Source of the DNA: DASPWV01 sp046727855
Lineage (GTDB): Bacteria > Acidobacteriota > Vicinamibacteria > Vicinamibacterales > UBA2999
Reading direction: 5' to 3'
DNA length: 44,139 nt
NCBI GenBank assembly: GCA_046727855.1
Contig: JBKPDL010000005.1
Span: forward strand, 1-44,139
The notes under the pieces are model-generated. The model was not told the DNA's origin. It made no database searches and saw only the letters and a program-made list of their open reading frames with translations. Every line of letters starts with the position of its first letter. Position 1 is the first letter of the stretch. The translations under genes and the position numbers were made by a program. Shown here one piece after another: positions 1 to 8,618 of this stretch.

Positions 1-40
1 CCACGTGACGTGCGCCTCTCAGTTAAGCTTGGCGGCGCAG

Positions 41-1399
41 ATGCGTATCGCCTGGTTTTCGCCGATGCCGCCGAGCCGATCAGGCATCGCCGCCTACTCG
101 ACCGAGGTGCTGCCGCTGCTCCGCACACGACATGAGATCGACGTCTTCGTCGATCGTGAACCCGATTCCGACGAATGCGACCTCGTGGACGCGCACGACT
201 TCGTGTGGAAACACCGCCGCGACCGTTACGACCTCACAGTCTTCCAGCTCGGAAACGCGTCGTGCCACGACTACATGTGGGCGTACCTCTTCCGCTATCC
301 GGGCCTTGTCGTGCTGCACGATGCGCAGCTGCATCAAGCGCGCGCGTTGTGGTTGCTCAAGCGGCTCGAGCCGCGGCGCGACGACTACTTCGCCGAATTT
401 CGCGCCAATCATCCGGACGCGCCGGCCGATGCCGCGTATCTTGTGGCCGCCGGTCTCGGCGAGGGCCTCTACCACCACTGGCCCATGGTGAAGCTCGTCG
501 TCGAACATGCGCGCCTCGTCGTTGTCCACAACAAGACGGTGCGTGAGCACCTCGCCGAGCGCTATCCGACGGCAGCGATCGACGCCATGAAGATGGGTGT
601 CGCCGAGCCGCAGCCGCGGACAGTACGCGCCGACATCCTTGCGCGCCACTCGATTCCATCCGATGCCATCGTGGTTGCCGCGGTTGGCGGAGTGACTCCG
701 GAGAAACGGATCGGCTCGATCTTGCGCGCCATGACGGCGATCAAAGACCGGGTCCCCCTGCATCTGATGATCGTTGGCGACCGCGCACCTCACTACGACG
801 TTGAATCGGAGGCCGCGCCTGTTCGGATTGCCGATCGCGTCCATGTCACCGGCTACGTGCGGGACGATGATCTCGGTTCGTATCTGGCAGCGTCCGATGT
901 CTGCGCCTGTCTCCGCTGGCCAACCAATCGCGAAACGTCGGCTTCGTGGCTGCGCTGTCTCGCCGCCGGGAGGGCGACGATTGTGACCGACCTCGCACAG
1001 CTCGTTGATGTGCCGACCGCGAGCGCACGGGCTTGGACGATGCGCGACGGAGCGTCCGTGGAGCCGGTTGCCATCAGCGTCGACGTGATGGAAGAGGACG
1101 CGATGCTGCCGCTGGCGCTTGAAACGCTCGCGGCCGACGCCGCGCGGCGGGCGAAGCTCGGTCGAGCGGCCCGGGCCTGGTGGGAAGCGCACCATCAGCT
1201 CGCACCAATGGCTGATGCCTACGACCGCATCATGGCGCGCGCGGCGTCGCTCGCCTGGCCTTCGCCGAAACTCCCGCTGCACCTCGTGGATGACGGCACA
1301 CGTGGATTGCGTGCGCTCGCCGACAAGATGGGCATGACTGGTGAAGTCGTTGAACTCTTAGCGCCGCAGCAACGAAGAACGGCGGGCCTAAAGGCCTGA
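41..1399 (+). CDS. GT4-family glycosyltransferase
   Basis: Transfers a sugar from a nucleotide-sugar donor, probably to a cell-surface glycan or lipid; acceptor unknown. The start chosen at 41 gives MRIAWFSPMPPSRSGIAAYS, a classic GT4 N-terminus with the Gly-rich SGIAAYS donor-side loop. An upstream in-frame GTG at position 5 would add only 12 unconserved residues. The N-terminal Rossmann half spans about residues 1-170. The C-terminal half carries VGGVTPEKRIGSILRAM (near 215) and a SWLRCLAAGRATIVTD segment matching the E-x7-E / AAG-P-V region of GT-B enzymes, although the usual glutamates are weak. The length of 452 aa is normal. The stop codon lies inside a short palindrome. The gene could be the last of a glycan operon beginning left of the window. 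Confidence 0.85.
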   Translation: MRIAWFSPMPPSRSGIAAYSTEVLPLLRTRHEIDVFVDREPDSDECDLVDAHDFVWKHRRDRYDLTVFQLGNASCHDYMWAYLFRYPGLVVLHDAQLHQARALWLLKRLEPRRDDYFAEFRANHPDAPADAAYLVAAGLGEGLYHHWPMVKLVVEHARLVVVHNKTVREHLAERYPTAAIDAMKMGVAEPQPRTVRADILARHSIPSDAIVVAAVGGVTPEKRIGSILRAMTAIKDRVPLHLMIVGDRAPHYDVESEAAPVRIADRVHVTGYVRDDDLGSYLAASDVCACLRWPTNRETSASWLRCLAAGRATIVTDLAQLVDVPTASARAWTMRDGASVEPVAISVDVMEEDAMLPLALETLAADAARRAKLGRAARAWWEAHHQLAPMADAYDRIMARAASLAWPSPKLPLHLVDDGTRGLRALADKMGMTGEVVELLAPQQRRTAGLKA

Positions 1400-1402
1400 C
1401 GC
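1381..1402. repeat. Short palindrome supplying the glycosyltransferase stop
   Basis: GGCCTAAAGGCC (1385-1396) with imperfect outer arms GCG/CGC. The TGA at 1397-1399 that ends the glycosyltransferase lies within it. The shape resembles the GCGGACCT-TT-AGGTCCGC palindrome at 16633-16650. The symmetry is weak, so a chance match is possible. Confidence 0.4.
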
Positions 1403-1446
1403 TTCGTACGTCGCCGAAGTACCTGCCCTTGCCCGCGCCGCCTGCC

Positions 1447-1704
1447 CTACATCAGTGCGGCCAACCGCTTGTCGATTTCCGCGACCGCCTGTGTGATTTG
1501 ATTCTTGCGCGCGGGGTTTTCGGTCGCTTGCAGCTGACGCTGCAGCTCCGTACGCGCGAGCTTCAACGATTCGCGTGCACGCACCCGTTCCGGATCCTCC
1601 TGCGCCTTCTTGTTCTTCGCGGCTTTTCTGCTCTGCTCGAGTTCCTCCATTCGTTCCTGGAGGCGGGAATCTGCATCGATTAGGCCTTCGCCGGCGTCAC
1701 CCAT
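1447..1704 (-). CDS. Small charged coiled-coil protein
   Basis: 85 aa, no recognised family. From about residue 10 to the end it is a continuous amphipathic helix rich in Glu, Lys, Arg and Gln, with heptad-like spacing (RLQERMEELEQSRKAAKN, then LARTELQRQLQATENPARKN and AVAEIDKRLAALM), so a coiled coil is likely. No signal peptide or membrane segment. The start at 1704 is chosen because a TATAAT hexamer lies only 6 bases upstream on this strand, compatible with a leaderless transcript; the open frame continues upstream, but into the helicase coding region. It is divergent from the helicase gene. Function unknown. Confidence 0.6.
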   Translation of the reverse strand: MGDAGEGLIDADSRLQERMEELEQSRKAAKNKKAQEDPERVRARESLKLARTELQRQLQATENPARKNQITQAVAEIDKRLAALM

Positions 1705-1734
1705 CCGCAAATTATAAACGCCCGCCACGCCACT
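1705..1734. promoter_or_regulatory. AT-rich divergent promoter candidate
   Basis: This 30-base gap between two divergent genes contains ATTATAAA (1711-1718), one of few AT-rich stretches nearby. Read on the minus strand it is TATAAT, 6 bases before the ATG at 1704. Read on the plus strand it gives TATAAA about 20 bases before the helicase ATG. No convincing -35 box is seen on either strand. Confidence 0.35.
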
Positions 1735-4700
1735 ATGATCAGATCGATGCGCGGCGATGTGCCCGATCTCTTCCATCCACCAGTGCGCGCGTGGTTCCGC
1801 CAATCGTTTGCGGCGCCGACGCGCCCGCAGCGGCTTGGATGGCCCGCAATCGCGCGCGGTGAGTCCACGCTGATTCTCGCGCCAACAGGATCCGGTAAGA
1901 CCCTCGCAGCATTTCTCTGGTGTCTCAACCGGTTGATGTTCGATCAACCGCCCGAAGGTGCCGAGGGCTGCCGGGTGCTCTATGTCTCGCCGCTCAAGGC
2001 GCTCGCGGTCGACGTCGAGCGCAACCTGCGTGCGCCGCTCTCCGGCATCGCCAACGTCGCCGCGAGCGAGGGGCTACCCTTTGTTGCTCCGGCAATTGGA
2101 TTACGCACCGGCGATACGCCGGCAAACGAACGCGCACGGTTTCTGCGCGACCCGGCCGACATTCTGATCACGACACCCGAGTCGCTGTACCTGCTGCTCA
2201 CGTCAAACGCGCGCGAGCGGCTGCGCAGCGTTGAAACGTTGATCGTCGATGAAATCCACGCGCTCGTCTCCACCAAGCGCGGCGCGCATCTGGCGCTGTC
2301 GCTGGAGCGATTGGAGCAGATCGTCGAGCGTCCGCTGCAGCGCATCGGGCTCTCCGCCACACAACGGCCACTCGATGAAGTGGCGCGCTTTCTCGGTGGC
2401 GCGAACAAACCCAGCCGAAAGATGACCGGCCCGAAGGGTGGTCCCGCTCCCAAGGGCCCCGAGGATCTCGAGGAGGTCGTGCACGACGAATTTGCAATCG
2501 CTGCCGGAGCGGTGAAATATCGCCCCATCACGATCGTCGACGCGAGCGAGCCGAAGCGGCTCGACGTCAAAGTACACGTGCCGATCGAGGACATGGCCAA
2601 GGTGGCGCTGATCGGCAGCGATGAAATCCGCAGCGGACCCGCCGCCCAGGCGCCGGCCGCGCCTTCGATCTGGACCGCGATTCACCCGCGTCTTCTCGAG
2701 TTGATCCACGCGCACCGATCGACGCTGATCTTCGTCAACAGCCGCCGGCTTGCCGAGCGCCTCGCCGCGGCGCTGAACGAGCTCGCGGGCGAGTCTCTCG
2801 TGCGCGCGCATCACGGATCGCTGGCCCGTGCGCAGCGCATCGAAATCGAGGATCTGCTCAAGTCCGGAAATCTCCGCGCGCTGGTCGCCACTTCGTCGCT
2901 CGAGCTCGGCATCGACATGGGCGCCATCGATCTCGTCGTCCAGATCGAAGCGCCGCCGTCGGTGGCGAGCGGGCTGCAGCGCATTGGCCGTGCTGGACAT
3001 CGAGTGGAGGAAGTCAGCACCGGTGTCATCTTCCCAAAATTTCGGGGAGACCTGGTCGCGTGCGCTGCCGTTACGCACGCGATGATGAACGGGAAAGTTG
3101 AGCCGTCGCGGTACCCGCGAAACCCTCTCGACGTCGTGGCGCAGCAAGTCGTCGCGATGACGTCGGTGGAAGACTGGACCGTTGACGATCTCTACGCGGT
3201 CGTCCGCCAGGCTGCGCCGTACGCGGAGCTCAGTCGCCGCGTGTTCGAGGGCGTTCTGGATATGCTGTCGGGGCGCTATCCGTCCGACGAATTCGCGGAA
3301 CTCCGCCCGCGGGTCACGTGGGATCGGGTCAACGGCATCCTCAGCGCGCGGCAAGGCGCCAAGCACGTCGCGATTGCCAACGCAGGCACCATTCCCGATC
3401 GCGGCCTCTACGGCGTCTTCCTCGCGGGCGCAGAGCGCGATCGCGCCCGCGTTGGCGAGCTCGACGAAGAGATGGTGTTCGAGGCGCGCGTCGGAGAAAC
3501 CTTTCTTCTCGGCGCCTCGACCTGGCGCATCGAGCAGATCACACACGACCGCGTGCTCGTGACCCCGGCGCCGGGCGAACCGGGCAAGATGCCGTTCTGG
3601 AGGGGTGAAGCCGGCGGTCGCCCGATCGAGCTGGGTTTTGCGATCGGCAAACTGATCCGCGAGCTGCGCCAGCTGAGGCCCGAAGAGGCGCAAGCGCGTC
3701 TCGAGCGAGACCACGGGCTCGACACGGCGGCCGCCACCAATCTGCTGCAATATCTCGCCGATCAACAGCGCGCCGCCGAAACCGTGCCTGACGATCGCAC
3801 GCTGCTGATCGAACGCACCCGCGACGATCTCGGCGACTGGCGCGTGCTCGTCCTCTCCTCGCTAGGCAGTCGTGTGCACGCGCCGTGGGCCATGGCGGTG
3901 AGCGCCCGCCTTCGCGAAGAGGCGGGGCTCGAGGCCGAAATCATGTGGGGCGACGATGGGTTTGTTGTCCGCTTTCCAGAAACCGACGCGCCTCCAGATC
4001 CGCGGCTGCTGGTGCCGGACCCTGACGAAGTCGAGGCGCTCATCCTGCGGCAGCTCGGATCGACAGCCCTCTTTGCGTCACGGTTTCGCGAGGCCGCCGC
4101 CCGCGCGCTGCTGTTGCCGCGCCGGCGGCCCGGTGCGCGTGCGCCCTTGTGGCAGCAGCGCAAGCGCGCCGCCGACTTGCTGTCGGTCGCATCGCGTTAC
4201 GGCTCGTTTCCGATCATCCTTGAAACGTATCGCGAGTGTCTGCGTGACGTGTTCGATCTGCCGGCGCTCGTGGACGTGCTCAAGCGCATCCGCAGCCGAT
4301 CGCTGCGCGTCGCGTCGATCGACTCACGCACGCCATCGCCGTTCGGGTCGGCACTGCTCTTCAACTACGTTGCCAATTACATCTACGACGGCGATGCGCC
4401 GCTCGCCGAGCGCCGGGCGCAGGCGCTGGCCGTCGATCAGGCGCAGCTCCGTGAGCTGATTGGCGAAGCCGAACTGCGGGACCTGCTCGACACCGGCGCC
4501 ATCGAATCGACCGAGGCCGAACTGCAGCACCTGCCCGAGCGCTATCACGCACGCACCGTAGACGGCGTACACGATCTGTTGCTGCGCCTGGGAGACCTCA
4601 CCCTCGAAGAAATCCGCGCGCGCAGCGTGCCAGACGTTGCCGATGCGGCACTACAAGAATTGGTCACGGCACGGCGCGCGGTTCAACTTACGATTGCCGG

Positions 4701-6399
4701 TGAGGCGCGGCTCATCGCGGTAGAAGATGCGGCACGTCACCGCGACGCGCTTGGCGTCCCGCTACCTCCTGGATTGCCGCAGTCGCTGCTCGAACCCGTT
4801 GCGGATCCGCTCGCCAGCCTGTTGCGAAGATACGCGCGGACGCACGGACCGTTTCCTGCGTCTGATCCGGCATCCCGATTCGGGATCGGGACCGCCCTTG
4901 TGGATGGCACTCTCACGCGCCTCGTTGGCGCGGGGCGCATCGTGGAGGGCGCGTTCCGGCCTGGTGGGCGCGGCCGGGAGTGGTGCGATGTCGAAGTTCT
5001 GCGCATCATCCGCCGGCGATCGCTCGCGCGCCTGCGGCAGGAAGTGGAGCCGGTCGATCGCGCCGTACTCGGCCGGTTTCTCACCGCCTGGCATGGCATC
5101 GGCGGAACGCGTGCCGGTCTCGATGGATTGCTCGACACGATCGAGCAATTACAAGGCGTCCCGCTCGTCGCGTCACTGCTCGAGATCGATATTCTGCCGT
5201 CGCGCGTCGCCGATTACGCGCCGGCGCAGCTCGATACGCTGATGGCGGCAGGCGAGGTCGTCTGGATCGGCGTGGAGCCGCTCGGCGATCGTGACGGGCG
5301 AATCGCGCTCTACCTCACCGATCATCTCGCACGTCTTTTGCCGCCATCGCCTGACCTGCCCAGCGTCAAGGGTCATGAAGCGGACGTGCTCGCGCAGCTG
5401 AAAACAAGGGGCGCGTCGTTTTTTGCGCAGCTCCATGCCGCGGTCGGCGGCGGCTTTCCACAAGAGACAGTTGACGCGTTGTGGTCGCTCGTCTGGAAGG
5501 GGCAGGTCACCAACGACACCCTGCACGCGCTGCGTGCGTATCTGCGTCCTCCGGAACGCGCACGCCGACCTGGACGGCTAACACCATTTCGATCGCGGCG
5601 CCTCGTCCCGCCGACAGCGGAGGGGCGATGGACGGCGGCGCCCACTCGCGTTGCATTCCCGGCCGACGCAGGCGCGTCCACCATTACCCAGTGGGCCACG
5701 TCGTTCGCGCAGCAGCTGCTCACGCGGCATGGCGTCGTCACGCGCGAGGTGACATCGATCGAGCAGATTCCCGGCGGCTTCAGCACCGTCTACACCGTGC
5801 TGCGACGTCTGGAGGAAACCGGTCGTGTGCGGCGCGGCTACTTCGTCGCCGGTCTCGGTGCGGCGCAATTCGCGCAGCCCGGCGCCGTCGATCTGTTGCG
5901 AGCGGCGCGCGAGGAACCAGATACACCGGTGGCGGTGACGCTCGCGGCTACTGATCCCGCAAATCCCTATGGCGCCATACTGCCCTGGCCGGAGTGGCAG
6001 GATCTGCGGAAAAGGGGTCTGACCCCTTTTGTGCGTACTGGCCGTGGCAACAACGAAGCCGAGGGCGGGGATGCGGCCACCGTTCGCGCCAGCCGATCCG
6101 CCGGCGCACGCGTGGTCCTCGTGGAGGGACGGCTGGTGGCGTGGATTGCGCGCGGCGATCGCCTGCTGCTCGTGTCGCTGCCTTCTGACGAGCCGGATCG
6201 TTCCCGTGCGGGACGCGCGCTCGCGCGCGAGCTCGTCACGCTCGCGTCGCGGGCGCCGGAGGGCAGTCGCGGATGGTTGATCGAAGAGATCAACGGCGCG
6301 CCCGCAGCGTCCGACGCAGCCGCGCCGTTTCTGCTCGAAGCGGGGTTTGCTCCCACCGCCATGGGATTGCAGTTTCGGGTACCTCGAAAAGGGGTCTGA
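1735..6399 (+). CDS. lhr: Lhr-type superfamily 2 DNA helicase
   Basis: Large ATP-dependent 3'-5' DNA helicase of the Lhr family, linked to DNA repair. 1554 aa, close to the full-length Lhr of enterobacteria and mycobacteria. Motif I is APTGSGKT at residues 49-56, motif II is VDEIH near 172, motif III is SATQRP near 207, and the C-terminal RecA domain has FVNSRRLAERL, the SSLELGIDMG segment and QRIGRAGHR. About 1100 residues follow, corresponding to the winged-helix, beta-barrel and long Lhr C-terminal regions. The start could also be the ATG at 1747. Two palindromes lie in the gene: one (6010-6030) is read in frame as KRGLTPF, and one at the 3' end supplies the stop. Both look like late insertions. 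Confidence 0.92.
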   Translation: MIRSMRGDVPDLFHPPVRAWFRQSFAAPTRPQRLGWPAIARGESTLILAPTGSGKTLAAFLWCLNRLMFDQPPEGAEGCRVLYVSPLKALAVDVERNLRAPLSGIANVAASEGLPFVAPAIGLRTGDTPANERARFLRDPADILITTPESLYLLLTSNARERLRSVETLIVDEIHALVSTKRGAHLALSLERLEQIVERPLQRIGLSATQRPLDEVARFLGGANKPSRKMTGPKGGPAPKGPEDLEEVVHDEFAIAAGAVKYRPITIVDASEPKRLDVKVHVPIEDMAKVALIGSDEIRSGPAAQAPAAPSIWTAIHPRLLELIHAHRSTLIFVNSRRLAERLAAALNELAGESLVRAHHGSLARAQRIEIEDLLKSGNLRALVATSSLELGIDMGAIDLVVQIEAPPSVASGLQRIGRAGHRVEEVSTGVIFPKFRGDLVACAAVTHAMMNGKVEPSRYPRNPLDVVAQQVVAMTSVEDWTVDDLYAVVRQAAPYAELSRRVFEGVLDMLSGRYPSDEFAELRPRVTWDRVNGILSARQGAKHVAIANAGTIPDRGLYGVFLAGAERDRARVGELDEEMVFEARVGETFLLGASTWRIEQITHDRVLVTPAPGEPGKMPFWRGEAGGRPIELGFAIGKLIRELRQLRPEEAQARLERDHGLDTAAATNLLQYLADQQRAAETVPDDRTLLIERTRDDLGDWRVLVLSSLGSRVHAPWAMAVSARLREEAGLEAEIMWGDDGFVVRFPETDAPPDPRLLVPDPDEVEALILRQLGSTALFASRFREAAARALLLPRRRPGARAPLWQQRKRAADLLSVASRYGSFPIILETYRECLRDVFDLPALVDVLKRIRSRSLRVASIDSRTPSPFGSALLFNYVANYIYDGDAPLAERRAQALAVDQAQLRELIGEAELRDLLDTGAIESTEAELQHLPERYHARTVDGVHDLLLRLGDLTLEEIRARSVPDVADAALQELVTARRAVQLTIAGEARLIAVEDAARHRDALGVPLPPGLPQSLLEPVADPLASLLRRYARTHGPFPASDPASRFGIGTALVDGTLTRLVGAGRIVEGAFRPGGRGREWCDVEVLRIIRRRSLARLRQEVEPVDRAVLGRFLTAWHGIGGTRAGLDGLLDTIEQLQGVPLVASLLEIDILPSRVADYAPAQLDTLMAAGEVVWIGVEPLGDRDGRIALYLTDHLARLLPPSPDLPSVKGHEADVLAQLKTRGASFFAQLHAAVGGGFPQETVDALWSLVWKGQVTNDTLHALRAYLRPPERARRPGRLTPFRSRRLVPPTAEGRWTAAPTRVAFPADAGASTITQWATSFAQQLLTRHGVVTREVTSIEQIPGGFSTVYTVLRRLEETGRVRRGYFVAGLGAAQFAQPGAVDLLRAAREEPDTPVAVTLAATDPANPYGAILPWPEWQDLRKRGLTPFVRTGRGNNEAEGGDAATVRASRSAGARVVLVEGRLVAWIARGDRLLLVSLPSDEPDRSRAGRALARELVTLASRAPEGSRGWLIEEINGAPAASDAAAPFLLEAGFAPTAMGLQFRVPRKGV
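6010..6030. repeat. Perfect 21-bp palindrome inside lhr
   Basis: AAAAGGGGTC, a central T, then its exact reverse complement. It lies inside the helicase coding sequence, is translated in frame as RKRGLTPF, and keeps the frame open. A degenerate relative lies 375 bases downstream at the stop codon. Mobile palindromes of this sort (REP-like) are usually intergenic; a coding location is unusual. Confidence 0.75.
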
Positions 6400-6408
6400 C
6401 TCCTTTCG
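6385..6408. repeat. Degenerate second copy at the lhr stop codon
   Basis: CGAAAAGGGGTC-T-GACTCCTTTCG, an imperfect version of the palindrome at 6010-6030. The TGA stop at 6397-6399 is the TGA at its centre, so the last residues (PRKGV) are encoded by the repeat. It also lies just 3' of the convergent gene that ends at 6416 and could act as a bidirectional terminator. Confidence 0.65.
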
Positions 6409-6415
6409 ACCCCGA

Positions 6416-8566
6416 TTACTTCGTCAGCGGATCCGGGCGCACCTGGAAATGCAACACCTTGCTCGGCGTGCCTTTCCCTGTTTCCATGTGGAACGGCGCG
6501 CGCGTGCTCACCGTCGCCCACAACCCCCTACCCTTCCATCCCGCATTCGCATCGTCGATGCGGCCATCCATCCACTTCGTGTAAAAGCCGAGCGGATACG
6601 GGACGCGCAGCACGATCCACTTGCCGTCCTTCAATACCAACAGTCCTTCCGACTCATTGCCGGTATTGATCGGCACGTTGCGGCCCAGGCCAAGGGTGTC
6701 GAACTGGTCGACCCACGTGTAGTAGCTCGCTTCAGCACTGCCGCCTTCGGTGACGCCTTTCATCTGCGGCAGCGGCTCGGCGTACAACGTCCACCCCTCA
6801 GGGCAGTGTTGACCGGTCGCCTTCGGCCCGTTGAGCGGGCCTTTGCACTTGCGTCGATCGAAGCTCGCCATGTGACCGCTGGCGAGCGCGGCCCAGAACA
6901 CACCGTTGCGATCGATGTCGCCGCCCCGCGGTGAGAAGCCAGGGTTCTTGGGATCGTTGAACGGCGGCTCGTAGACCTCGGCGAGCGCTGTTTCGGACGG
7001 GTTCGTGCCTGGGCTCAAGCGCACGATCGCTCCAGGGTAGCCGAGCACCGTGCCCCACACCGTTCCATCCGGCGCCGGGGCTACCGAATACAGTCCACCG
7101 CCGAAGCGTTTGTCCTTTGTGGGATCGACCGGCGCATTGGCGTCGACGTAACCCTCATCGCGCTTGCCGTTCCCGTTGGTGTCGAGCACGATGGCGGTCC
7201 ACCCCTGCGACTTCACTTCGTCGCCGGTTTCGTCGAACATCTTCGTGTTGAGCCAACCGACCACCGGACCACCACCGCTCGTCCACAGCGTGTGATTGGC
7301 ATCCTCGGCAAACATCAAGTGATGGGTGCTGAAGCAGGTGCTGATGTGCGTGAGCTTGCCGTCTTTCGGGTCGTACACGGCGAGATGGCGGCTGGCGCGT
7401 TCAACCGGCGTGAGCTTCGCCGACGGATGGCTCGATCCCGCCTTGCAGAAATCAGGATTCTCGAAGGGCCGTACGGCCGACGTGATCCAGACTCGGCCGC
7501 GGTGATCGAACATCGGGTTGTGCACGTTGTTGCGGCTCGTCCAGATCACCTCGTCGCCCCAGTAGGGTGACGGGTGCGGCATCTTCGGATTCGTGCGCGG
7601 CGTCGCCTCGTCCCGTACGGTCAATTTCACCTGAGTGGCGGTGTGCCGCACCGGATCGAGCACGGGCAGATAATCCGCGCTCAACTCGAGCGCTCCATAA
7701 ATCAAGCCATTGCGGTTGAGCGTTGGATTGCGCCGGTCGGTTGACGCTTCGTCGTGCAGGTAGACCTTGGGATCGGCCCAATCCCATTGCGTGATCACGA
7801 CTTGACGCTCGATACCCTGCGGTCGCGGCGGGGCCGGCGGCAACTCGCCCGCGGCGATCCGGTCGGTCCAATCGGCAAACCGGCCCGCGCCAAGATTGGT
7901 GAGTCCGTTGAGCATCTGCGCGCCAGCCTGTCCCGACTGCACGCGCCGCTCCCAGGCGTCCTGCGCCGATTCGAAACTCCCCAGCGCCTTCGGAATCTCG
8001 CGTGTGGCCTTGTTGCCAAGCTGATGACACGCAAGGCAGCCGCCGGACTTCGCCGTGCGGATCCAATCCGACTGACTACGAATGTTCGGCGAGATGCCGT
8101 TGCCCTGCGGTCCCGTACCTGGAAACTCGCTTTTCGCCGGCGGCTGCAGCAGCGAGAACCAGTAGCCGGCGGGGTAGTACTGCGCCGCGGCGCGTGCATC
8201 CGGCGCTGCAACTGCCGTTAGATTCAGAACCTTGCCCGGTGCGGCTTGCACCTTTGCCGAATCGACGAGTCCATAGCCACGCACCCAGATCGTGTAATTC
8301 GCCTTGGGCAGATCGGGCACGAGATACCGTCCGCGGTCGTCGGTCACGACCGTCTTGCTGAACCTCGTCGGCAAATCTGTCGTTTCCGCAATCACCCAAA
8401 CGCCCGCTTCGGGTCCTTTGGGGCCGGTCACCACACCGCCGATGTCGTCGGCGTCGATGCGCACGGCGTCAGCCGCGGCCTGGCGAGCGTCAAGCGTGAC
8501 CCATGATGCGGCGGTCGCCACGACGACCGCAGCTCCTACAGCAAGCAGAATCCCTTTGGTCTTCAC
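6416..8566 (-). CDS. Secreted protein: carboxypeptidase-regulatory-like domain, c-type haem site, propeller
   Basis: 716 aa. Residues 1-33 form a signal peptide (MKTKGILLAVGAAVVVATAA then a polar stretch). Residues about 38-120 look like a carboxypeptidase-regulatory-like beta-sandwich (IGGVVTGPKGPEAGVWVIAE, then DDRGRYLVPDLP). A single CLACH haem-binding motif lies at 177-181, and a large NHL/Vgb-like beta-propeller region follows (SVAPAPDGTVWGTVLGYPGA, GGDIDRNGVFWAALASGHM). Several Asp-rich turns (LDTNGNGKRDEGY) could bind calcium. Probably periplasmic or surface-attached; substrate unknown. The GTG start at 8566 is supported by AGGAGG (8573-8578) six bases upstream. The gene stands alone, divergent from nei. 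A quinone- or polymer-linked oxidoreductase or lyase role is only a guess. Confidence 0.7.
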   Translation of the reverse strand: MKTKGILLAVGAAVVVATAASWVTLDARQAAADAVRIDADDIGGVVTGPKGPEAGVWVIAETTDLPTRFSKTVVTDDRGRYLVPDLPKANYTIWVRGYGLVDSAKVQAAPGKVLNLTAVAAPDARAAAQYYPAGYWFSLLQPPAKSEFPGTGPQGNGISPNIRSQSDWIRTAKSGGCLACHQLGNKATREIPKALGSFESAQDAWERRVQSGQAGAQMLNGLTNLGAGRFADWTDRIAAGELPPAPPRPQGIERQVVITQWDWADPKVYLHDEASTDRRNPTLNRNGLIYGALELSADYLPVLDPVRHTATQVKLTVRDEATPRTNPKMPHPSPYWGDEVIWTSRNNVHNPMFDHRGRVWITSAVRPFENPDFCKAGSSHPSAKLTPVERASRHLAVYDPKDGKLTHISTCFSTHHLMFAEDANHTLWTSGGGPVVGWLNTKMFDETGDEVKSQGWTAIVLDTNGNGKRDEGYVDANAPVDPTKDKRFGGGLYSVAPAPDGTVWGTVLGYPGAIVRLSPGTNPSETALAEVYEPPFNDPKNPGFSPRGGDIDRNGVFWAALASGHMASFDRRKCKGPLNGPKATGQHCPEGWTLYAEPLPQMKGVTEGGSAEASYYTWVDQFDTLGLGRNVPINTGNESEGLLVLKDGKWIVLRVPYPLGFYTKWMDGRIDDANAGWKGRGLWATVSTRAPFHMETGKGTPSKVLHFQVRPDPLTK

Positions 8567-8618
8567 GTGCGGCCTCCTGTCGCATCATATCGCTGGTACC
8601 TGCAAACTAGTACCACGG
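8567..8618. promoter_or_regulatory. Divergent intergenic region with inverted repeat
   Basis: A 52-base gap between divergent starts. It holds the AGGAGG ribosome binding site of the minus-strand gene (8573-8578) and an inverted repeat GGTAC-N10-GTACC (8595-8599 and 8610-8614) just before the DNA glycosylase ATG. The repeat could be an operator; arms of 5 bp are weak evidence. Confidence 0.3.

Noticed and set aside
2203..3765. 520-codon open frame antisense to the helicase
   Set aside because: Arg/His/Asp-rich shadow of GC-rich coding DNA opposite a clear Lhr core.
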